64,000 bases of DNA from Salaquimonas sp041736675 (GTDB lineage Bacteria > Pseudomonadota > Alphaproteobacteria > Rhizobiales > Rhizobiaceae), in assembly GCA_041736675.1 (NCBI GenBank), contig JBGSTD010000058.1, positions 77,835-141,834 on the forward strand, given 5' to 3'. Of this stretch, positions 57,903 through 64,000 are shown piece by piece. The position numbers were made by a program, and so were the translations under genes. Each line of letters opens with the position of its first letter. Within the stretch, counting starts at the first letter, position 1. The notes beneath the pieces were generated by a model. The model saw only the letters and a list, made by a program, of their open reading frames with translations. It searched no databases and was not told where the DNA came from.

Positions 57903-59912
57903 ATGATGAACGTTGCAGCAAATCTGAGCTTACCAAAAGCTGACGAAAAGAAAATGGCTGATGCGATCCGCGCATTGTCGATGGACGCAGTCCAGGCCGC
58001 GAACTCCGGTCATCCCGGTATGCCCATGGGAATGGCAGATGTAGTCACGGTTCTTTTCAATCGCTTCATCAAAATTGATCCAGCCGATCCGAAATGGCCG
58101 GACAGGGACCGGTTTGTGCTGTCTGCTGGGCATGGCTCAATGCTGCTTTACTCGCTGCATCATTTGCTCGGTTACTCAGACATGTCCATTGAGCAGTTGA
58201 AGAACTTCCGCCAGATGGGCGCGCGCACTGCGGGTCATCCAGAATATGGTCATGCTCAAGGTATCGAAACGACTACCGGACCGCTGGGTCAGGGAATTAC
58301 CAATGCAGTGGGTATGGCAATCGCAGAACGGATGATGGCATCACGCTTTGGCAGCAAGCTGGTTGATCACTTCACTTATGTTGTTGCCGGAGACGGTTGT
58401 CTGCAGGAAGGTATCAGCCACGAGGCAATTGATTTGGCGGGGCATTTGAAACTGAAAAAGCTGATTGTTCTTTGGGACAATAACCAAATTTCCATAGACG
58501 GAAAAACATCGCTTTCCACATCAACCAATCAAACTGCCAGATTCAGGGCTGCGGGCTGGAACGCATATGAAGTTGATGGCCACAATCCTGATCATATTGC
58601 CGGTGCAATAGAGCGCGCACGCAAATCAGGCAAACCGAGCCTGATCTCTTGCAAGACATTGATTGGCAAAGGGTCGCCAAATCTGGAGGGTTCGTCAAAA
58701 ACCCATGGAGCACCGCTTGGCGATGTTGAAATAGCAAACACACGCAGCAATATTGGCTGGACAAGCGCCCCTTTCGTTATTCCGAGCGCTGTAAAAACCG
58801 ACTGGGAAGCTGTTGCAAAACGCGGCGCGGAAATGAACAAGGCATGGAAAATCCGCCTGAATGCTTCCCGCTCGAAGGCGTCGTTTGAGAGCTTTCTGAC
58901 TGGCAACATCTCTGGTTCCGTCAAGGCCCGTTTGTCCAAGTTCCGCAAGGTGCATTGCGAGGAAAGTACCAAGACTGCAACGCGGCAGGCATCACAAATG
59001 GCTCTCGAGGTTATCAATGGCGCGACCGCTTTGACGATTGGCGGGTCAGCAGATTTGACGGGCTCCAATCTTACCAAAACATCGCAGACCGAGGCAATTT
59101 CTGCAAAATCCTTCAAAGGCCGTTATATTCACTATGGTATCCGTGAACATGCAATGGCCGCAGTAATGAATGGTCTGGCACTGCATGGCGGCTTTGTACC
59201 TTATGGCGGGACATTCCTTGTATTTTCCGATTATGCCCGAGGCGGAATGCGCCTATCCGCCCTCATGCAACAAAGGATCATTTATGTTCTGACGCATGAT
59301 TCAATTGGTCTGGGAGAAGACGGTCCAACCCATCAGCCCGTTGAGCATCTGGCCATGTTGCGCGCAACGCCGAACATGAATGTATTCAGACCCGCTGACA
59401 TCATCGAGACCGCAGAATGCTGGGAAATTGCGCTTGAGGAAACGAACACGCCTAGCGTTCTTGCCTTGTCACGTCAGAGCCTGCCGATGCTCCGCGTTGG
59501 CCATACATCAGAAAACAAGTCTGCCCGGGGCGCCTATGTGCTGCGCGATACCAAGACAGCAAGGGACATCACCCTTATCGCGACAGGTTCGGAAGTCGAG
59601 ATTGCCAAAGTGGCATCCGACAGGCTTTCCGCCGAGCACGGAATTCAGGCAGCGGTCGTCTCAATGCCGTGCTGGGAAAAGTTCGAGCAGCAGGATCGGA
59701 AATATCAGGACACTGTCCTTGGCATCGCTCCCCGGATCGCAATTGAGGCTGCTTGCCGAATGGGCTGGGACCGTTGGCTGGGTTCAGATGGACAATTCAT
59801 CGGTATGACTGGATTTGGTGCTTCTGCCCCCATCAAGGACCTTTACGAGCATTTCGGAATAACTGCCGAGAACGTCTGTTCACGTGCCCTTATCATGCTG
59901 GGAAGAAAATGA
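57903..59912 (+). CDS. cbbT: Transketolase
   Basis: 669 residues, full length. Motifs: AANSGHPGMPMGMADV (about 27-42), GPLGQGITNAVGMAIAE, the ThDP site GDGCLQEGISHEA (about 155-167), and the catalytic segment GIREHAMAAVMNG with EDGPTHQPVEHLAML. It transfers two-carbon units in the Calvin cycle. I chose ATG 57903 (GAGGAGAG upstream, 9 bases after cbbP); a GTG at 57891 overlaps cbbP. This is distinct from the split transketolase upstream at 48210-50104. Confidence 0.96.
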   Translation: MMNVAANLSLPKADEKKMADAIRALSMDAVQAANSGHPGMPMGMADVVTVLFNRFIKIDPADPKWPDRDRFVLSAGHGSMLLYSLHHLLGYSDMSIEQLKNFRQMGARTAGHPEYGHAQGIETTTGPLGQGITNAVGMAIAERMMASRFGSKLVDHFTYVVAGDGCLQEGISHEAIDLAGHLKLKKLIVLWDNNQISIDGKTSLSTSTNQTARFRAAGWNAYEVDGHNPDHIAGAIERARKSGKPSLISCKTLIGKGSPNLEGSSKTHGAPLGDVEIANTRSNIGWTSAPFVIPSAVKTDWEAVAKRGAEMNKAWKIRLNASRSKASFESFLTGNISGSVKARLSKFRKVHCEESTKTATRQASQMALEVINGATALTIGGSADLTGSNLTKTSQTEAISAKSFKGRYIHYGIREHAMAAVMNGLALHGGFVPYGGTFLVFSDYARGGMRLSALMQQRIIYVLTHDSIGLGEDGPTHQPVEHLAMLRATPNMNVFRPADIIETAECWEIALEETNTPSVLALSRQSLPMLRVGHTSENKSARGAYVLRDTKTARDITLIATGSEVEIAKVASDRLSAEHGIQAAVVSMPCWEKFEQQDRKYQDTVLGIAPRIAIEAACRMGWDRWLGSDGQFIGMTGFGASAPIKDLYEHFGITAENVCSRALIMLGRK

Positions 59913-59966
59913 TCAGGACAGCAGATCCAGCAAACAACAAACCAATCAAATAAGGGAGATCGGCAA

Positions 59967-61046
59967 ATGGCCCGAATTACTATGAGACAACTTCTCGACC
60001 ATGCAGCAGAGCATTCCTATGGCGTGCCTGCCTTCAACATTAACAACATGGAGCAGGGACTTGCGATCATGAAAGCGGCCAAGGCCTGCGATGCACCTGT
60101 TATCATGCAGGCTTCGCGGGGCGCGCGTTCTTATGCCGGTGACATCATGCTTGCAAAGATGATTGATGCATTGGCCGAAATGTATCCGGAGATTCCGGTT
60201 TGCATGCATCAGGATCATGGCAACAACGAAGCAACCTGCATGAGCGCAATCCGGCACGGGTTCACTTCAGTCATGATGGACGGTTCCCTGGAAACCGATA
60301 TGAAGACACCTGCATCCTATGAGTACAATGTTGAAATTACCGAGCGGGTTTCACGAATGGCCCATTGGGTGGGGGCGTCTGTGGAAGGTGAACTGGGAGT
60401 TCTGGGTTCGCTCGAAACCGGAGAGGCAGAAGCTGAGGATGGCTCGGGCGCGGAAGGCAAGCTTTCCCATGACCAATTGCTGACCGACCCGGACCAGGCT
60501 GTCGATTTCGTGATGCGCACAAAAGTTGATGCCTTGGCAATCGCGTGCGGCACATCGCATGGTGCCTACAAATTCTCCCGCAAGCCGGATGGCGATATCC
60601 TGGCGATGAAGGTGATCGAGGAAATTCACCGCAAACTCCCCAACACCCATCTGGTCATGCATGGCTCCTCGTCAGTTCCTCAAGACCTTCAGGATATCAT
60701 CAATGAATTTGGCGGCAAGATGCCGCAGACTTTTGGCGTGCCGGTTGAGGAAATTGTGCGTGGCATCCGCCATGGCGTGCGCAAGGTCAATATCGACACC
60801 GACTGCCGGATGGCGATGACCGCACAGTTCCGGAAGATCGCCATGCAGGATCCGTCGCAGTTTGATCCACGTAAATTCCTGAAGCCTGCGATGGACGCGA
60901 TGCGAGATCTTTGCAGGGATCGCTTCGAGGCTTTTGGCACAGCCGGCAAAGCTTCGAAAATAAAGGTGATTTCACAGGATGACATGGCCGCCCGTTATGC
61001 AAAGGGCTTGCTCGATCCAAAAACTGCAACAGCCAAGGCAGCATAA
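59967..61046 (+). CDS. cbbA: Fructose-bisphosphate aldolase, class II
   Basis: 359 residues, class II zinc type. Zinc ligands and catalytic residues: VCMHQDHGNN (about 78-87), SVMMDGSLETDMKTPASYEYN (about 101-121), VGASVEGELG and the phosphate/glycine loop MHGSSSVP (about 231-238). It condenses DHAP with GAP or E4P. It follows cbbT by 54 bases with AAGGGAGAT upstream of the ATG. Length typical of CbbA. Confidence 0.95.
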   Translation: MARITMRQLLDHAAEHSYGVPAFNINNMEQGLAIMKAAKACDAPVIMQASRGARSYAGDIMLAKMIDALAEMYPEIPVCMHQDHGNNEATCMSAIRHGFTSVMMDGSLETDMKTPASYEYNVEITERVSRMAHWVGASVEGELGVLGSLETGEAEAEDGSGAEGKLSHDQLLTDPDQAVDFVMRTKVDALAIACGTSHGAYKFSRKPDGDILAMKVIEEIHRKLPNTHLVMHGSSSVPQDLQDIINEFGGKMPQTFGVPVEEIVRGIRHGVRKVNIDTDCRMAMTAQFRKIAMQDPSQFDPRKFLKPAMDAMRDLCRDRFEAFGTAGKASKIKVISQDDMAARYAKGLLDPKTATAKAA

Positions 61047-61064
61047 CCCAGAAAGGATTATGAG

Positions 61065-62528
61065 ATGAACACGGATGCAAAAACGGAAATCAAGGGCAAG
61101 GAACGCTATAAGGCCGGCGTTTTGAAATATGCACAAATGGGCTATTGGGACGGTGACTACGTTCCGAAGGATACCGACATATTGGCGCTCTTTCGAATTA
61201 CCCCGCAAGAAGGCGTTGATCCGATCGAGGCGGCGGCGGCGGTTGCCGGCGAGAGTTCAACGGCAACCTGGACTGTCGTGTGGACCGACAGGCTGACGGC
61301 ATGTGACCAGTATCGGGCCAAGGCCTATCGTGTTGAACAGGTGCCGAACAATCCGGAACAATATTTCTGTTATGTTGCTTATGATCATATTCTCTTTGAA
61401 GAAGGTTCGATTGCCAATCTGACCGCTTCGATCATCGGTAATGTCTTCTCGTTCAAGCCTTTGAAGGCTGCCCGCCTCGAAGACATGCGATTTCCACCCG
61501 CATACTGCAAGACCTTCAAGGGACCGCCTACCGGTATTGTTGTGGAGCGCGAGCGCCTCGACAAGTTTGGCAAGCCTTTGCTCGGAGCAACGACAAAGCC
61601 AAAACTTGGCTTGTCCGGCAAGAATTATGGCCGCGTTGTCTATGAAGGCCTCAAGGGTGGTCTCGACTTCATGAAGGATGACGAGAACATCAACTCACAA
61701 CCTTTCATGCATTGGCGTGACCGCTTTCTCTACTGCATGGAGGCCGTCAACAAGGCTTCCGCCGAGAGCGGTGAGGTGAAGGGGCATTATCTCAACATCA
61801 CTGCCGGTACGATGGAAGAAATGTATGCGCGGGCAGAATTCGCCAAGCAGCTGGGATCGGTCATCGTTATGGTTGACCTGATCATTGGCTGGACGGCAAT
61901 ACAGTCGATTTCAAACTGGTGCCGAGCCAATGACATGATCCTGCATATGCACAGGGCTGGTCATGGAACCTATACCCGCCAGAAAAATCACGGGATATCT
62001 TTTCGGGTTATCGCCAAATGGCTCCGCCTAGCCGGAGTTGATCACCTGCATTGCGGCACCGCTGTTGGCAAGCTGGAGGGTGATCCGCTCACGGTTCAGG
62101 GATTCTACAATGTCTGCCGCGAAACCCGCAACGAAATAGACTTGCCACGCGGCCTTTTCTTCGAGCAGGACTGGGCAGACATCAGGAAGGTCATGCCTGT
62201 CGCTTCGGGAGGCATCCATGCAGGACAGATGCACCAGTTGCTCGATCTTTTCGGCGATGATGTCGTCCTGCAGTTCGGCGGCGGCACTATTGGCCATCCC
62301 ATGGGTATCCAGGCGGGTGCAACGGCAAACCGCGTCGCGCTGGAAACCATGGTGCTCGCCCGCAATGAAGGGCGTGACATCAAGAATGAAGGTCCGGAAA
62401 TCCTGCGTGCCGCAGCCAGATGGTGCAAGCCTCTGGAGGCAGCACTCGATACCTGGGGCAACATCACCTTCAACTACACCTCGACGGATACATCGGACTT
62501 TGTTCCGACAACCGATGTCTCGATGTAA
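61065..62528 (+). CDS. cbbL: RuBisCO large subunit, red type (form IC/ID)
   Basis: 487 residues. Carbamylated lysine K204 is in GGLDFMKDDENINSQPF and the loop 6 lysine is K336 in GTAVGKLEGDPL. Other signatures: TTKPKLGLSGKNYG and HMHRAGHGTYTRQ. The sequence patterns (form IC features: long N terminus with KGKERYKAG, DTDILALFRITPQEGVDP) fit red-type RuBisCO, as does the downstream cbbX. It starts 18 bases after cbbA with AGAAAGGAT upstream. Confidence 0.97.
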   Translation: MNTDAKTEIKGKERYKAGVLKYAQMGYWDGDYVPKDTDILALFRITPQEGVDPIEAAAAVAGESSTATWTVVWTDRLTACDQYRAKAYRVEQVPNNPEQYFCYVAYDHILFEEGSIANLTASIIGNVFSFKPLKAARLEDMRFPPAYCKTFKGPPTGIVVERERLDKFGKPLLGATTKPKLGLSGKNYGRVVYEGLKGGLDFMKDDENINSQPFMHWRDRFLYCMEAVNKASAESGEVKGHYLNITAGTMEEMYARAEFAKQLGSVIVMVDLIIGWTAIQSISNWCRANDMILHMHRAGHGTYTRQKNHGISFRVIAKWLRLAGVDHLHCGTAVGKLEGDPLTVQGFYNVCRETRNEIDLPRGLFFEQDWADIRKVMPVASGGIHAGQMHQLLDLFGDDVVLQFGGGTIGHPMGIQAGATANRVALETMVLARNEGRDIKNEGPEILRAAARWCKPLEAALDTWGNITFNYTSTDTSDFVPTTDVSM

Positions 62529-62552
62529 TCGGCAACAAAAGGAGAATACACT

Positions 62553-62942
62553 ATGCGTGTTACACAGGGATGTTTTTCGTTTCTTCCCGATCTTGATGAC
62601 ACTCAGATCAGTGCCCAGGTTGAATACTGCCTCGGCAAAGACTGGGCAGTTGGCATCGAGTACACTGATGACCCCCATCCAAGGAACACCTATTGGGAAA
62701 TGTGGGGGCATCCTATGTTCGACCTGAAGGATCCGAAGGGCGTCATGATGGAGCTTGACGAATGCCGCAAGGCGCATGGCGACAAATATATGCGGATGAT
62801 CGCGTTTTCATCGGTCCGCGGTTTTGAAACCGTGATGATGTCCTTCATTGTCAACAGGCCCGCGGTGGAGCCGAAAATAAGGATGACCCGGACAGATATT
62901 GCCGGAAGGTCCCAGCATTATTCATGGGAAACTGTTCGCTAG
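62553..62942 (+). CDS. cbbS: RuBisCO small subunit
   Basis: 129 residues with the small-subunit signature (MRVTQGCFSFLPDLDDTQISAQVEYCL, then WGHPMFDLKDPKGVMMELDECRKAHG). The C-terminal extension (VNRPAVEPKIRMTRTDIAGRSQHYSWETVR) is typical of red-type small subunits and shapes the central pore in form IC/ID. Gap from cbbL is 24 bases, with AAAGGAGAA upstream. cbbX follows by 23 bases. Confidence 0.97.
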   Translation: MRVTQGCFSFLPDLDDTQISAQVEYCLGKDWAVGIEYTDDPHPRNTYWEMWGHPMFDLKDPKGVMMELDECRKAHGDKYMRMIAFSSVRGFETVMMSFIVNRPAVEPKIRMTRTDIAGRSQHYSWETVR

Positions 62943-62965
62943 GCAAATCACGACAGGAAAATCCC

Positions 62966-63907
62966 ATGGACAAGAACGTCAAGGATATGGCTCCGGTTAC
63001 ACATGTTGATCTCTTCGAAGAATACAAATCTTCGGGGGTGGCCGATATTCTGGACGAGCTTGACCGCGAATTGATCGGGCTCAAACCAGTCAAGCAGCGC
63101 ATACGGGAAACGGCGGCTTTGCTGCTGGTCGAGCGCGCGCGCAAATCCATGGGGCTCTCCTTTGAAACGCCAACCTTGCATATGAGTTTCACGGGCAATC
63201 CGGGAACAGGAAAAACGACAGTTGCCTTGCGGATGTCAAATCTGCTGCATCGACTTGGCTACGTGCGCAAAGGACATCTGATTTCGGTTACGCGGGATGA
63301 TCTTGTCGGGCAGTATATTGGCCACACCGCGCCCAAGACAAAGGAAGTGCTGAAGAAGGCGATGGGAGGCGTCTTGTTTATCGACGAGGCCTATTACCTC
63401 TACAAACCTGACAATGAACGCGACTATGGTCAGGAGGCAATTGAGATATTGTTGCAGGTAATGGAAAACAACCGCGATGATCTTGTTGTGATCATGGCTG
63501 GTTACGCGGATCGGATGGACAAGTTTTTCTCAGCCAATCCGGGTTTCCGCTCACGCATAGCCCATCACATCGACTTCCCCGACTATGACGGTAGTGAGAT
63601 GCTGTCAATCTCCCAGTCCATGCTCGAGCAACAGGGCTACAAATTGGATGATGAAGCCACCAGGGTGATGGCAGATTATATCGAGCTGCGCCGCAAGCAG
63701 CCACATTTTGCCAATGCCAGATCCATCCGCAATGCCCTCGACAGGGCGCGTCTGAGGCAGGCAAATCGTCTGTTCAACGAGAGCAAGGGGCCTTTGAATG
63801 CAGAGGATCTATCAACAATTAAAGCAGCAGATATTCGGATGAGCCGCGTGTTCACAATGGGTGTTCCCGACAGCACAACTGAAGGCGCAAAGGACGACAA
63901 GAAATGA
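62966..63907 (+). CDS. cbbX: Red-type RuBisCO activase CbbX
   Basis: 313 residues of the AAA+ family. Walker A is GNPGTGKTTVALR (about 79-91), Walker B is GGVLFIDEAYYLY (about 133-145), sensor 1 lies in VVIMAGYAD, and an arginine finger region is in FRSRIAHHIDF. It removes inhibitory sugar phosphates from red-type RuBisCO by tugging the large-subunit C terminus. ATG 62966 has AGGAAAATCCC upstream. Its stop overlaps the next gene's start (ATGA). Confidence 0.95.
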   Translation: MDKNVKDMAPVTHVDLFEEYKSSGVADILDELDRELIGLKPVKQRIRETAALLLVERARKSMGLSFETPTLHMSFTGNPGTGKTTVALRMSNLLHRLGYVRKGHLISVTRDDLVGQYIGHTAPKTKEVLKKAMGGVLFIDEAYYLYKPDNERDYGQEAIEILLQVMENNRDDLVVIMAGYADRMDKFFSANPGFRSRIAHHIDFPDYDGSEMLSISQSMLEQQGYKLDDEATRVMADYIELRRKQPHFANARSIRNALDRARLRQANRLFNESKGPLNAEDLSTIKAADIRMSRVFTMGVPDSTTEGAKDDKK

Positions 63908-64000
63908 ACAAGACAATCATTGCGCCCTCCATTTTGTCTGCCGACTTTTCGCGGTTGGGCGATGAGGTCGAAAGTGTTGTGCGGGCAGGAGCCGACTGGA
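63904..64000 (+). CDS. rpe: Ribulose-phosphate 3-epimerase, N-terminal fragment
   Basis: Only 32 codons are visible before the window ends. MNKTIIAPSILSADFSRLGDEVESV and the following AGADW match the start of Rpe (cbbE), which interconverts ribulose-5-phosphate and xylulose-5-phosphate. The catalytic serine in APSILSADFS is present. The ATG overlaps the cbbX stop (ATGA), so it continues the operon. Confidence 0.93.
   Translation, partial: MNKTIIAPSILSADFSRLGDEVESVVRAGADW

Noticed and set aside
62028..62777. A 249-codon minus-strand frame across the cbbL end and cbbS
   Set aside because: It overlaps two well-supported RuBisCO genes on the other strand and shows no domain.
1..64000. CRISPR arrays, tRNA or rRNA genes, insertion sequences, phage genes
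   Set aside because: No regularly spaced repeats, cloverleaf sequences, transposase motifs or phage structural genes were seen; gaps between genes are short and mostly accounted for.

Overview
The window is a gene-dense stretch of an alphaproteobacterial chromosome, most likely from a marine or rhizobial-type lineage (Hyphomicrobiales or a relative). The evidence is the rnd-lptC-lptA-lptB-rpoN-hpf-ptsN order, a C4-type 5-aminolevulinate synthase, an FnrL-type regulator next to hemN and cco genes, a Paracoccus-like sox cluster and a red-type cbbFPTALSX-rpe operon. I see no rRNA, tRNA, insertion sequence, prophage or CRISPR array, and no gene-free stretch longer than about 300 bases.

Region 1 (1-5858, minus strand) is core housekeeping: ptsN (cut by the window edge), hpf, rpoN, the lipopolysaccharide transport genes lptB/A/C and a short ribonuclease D. 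Region 2 (6114-11815, plus strand) combines three genes resembling the non-phosphorylating deoxy-sugar acid route (two SDR dehydrogenases and an FAH-family hydrolase) with a polar amino acid ABC transporter, whose ATPase lacks the D-loop aspartate. Region 3 (11909-22896) is a microaerobic respiration block: an Fnr regulator, a hemerythrin-like gene with hemN, ccoNOQP and ccoGHIS. Perfect FNR boxes precede ccoN (shared with the divergent hemerythrin-hemN pair) and ccoG.

Region 4 (23125-33492) looks like a catabolic island: a TAXI-type TRAP transporter with a DUF1850 protein, threonine aldolase, MmgE/PrpD protein, a HisD paralogue resembling sulfopropanediol dehydrogenase, an SDR, and an LtnD/OtnI-like pair. 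Its substrate is not established and it is the best candidate here for an undescribed pathway. It is followed by hemA and a Tat-exported metallo-beta-lactamase-fold protein.

Region 5 (35773-47945) is the thiosulfate-oxidising sox system. soxS-soxR-soxT run on the minus strand, divergent from soxVWXYZABCDEF. The two promoter regions share an AT-rich motif that may be the SoxR operator. Region 6 (48210-53832) holds a split transketolase, an SDR and a DctPQM TRAP transporter. Region 7 (53858-64000) holds a GcvA-like LysR regulator, then cbbR divergent from cbbF, cbbP, cbbT, cbbA, cbbL, cbbS, cbbX and rpe (cut by the window edge).

Together the genes describe a facultative chemolithoautotroph or mixotroph. 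Electrons from thiosulfate, sulfide or organic sulfur would enter c-type cytochromes, could be respired through the high-affinity cbb3 oxidase at low oxygen, and would power the Calvin cycle. The TRAP and ABC islands would supply organic substrates. Proteins were assigned from visible motifs and family knowledge; no database search was run.
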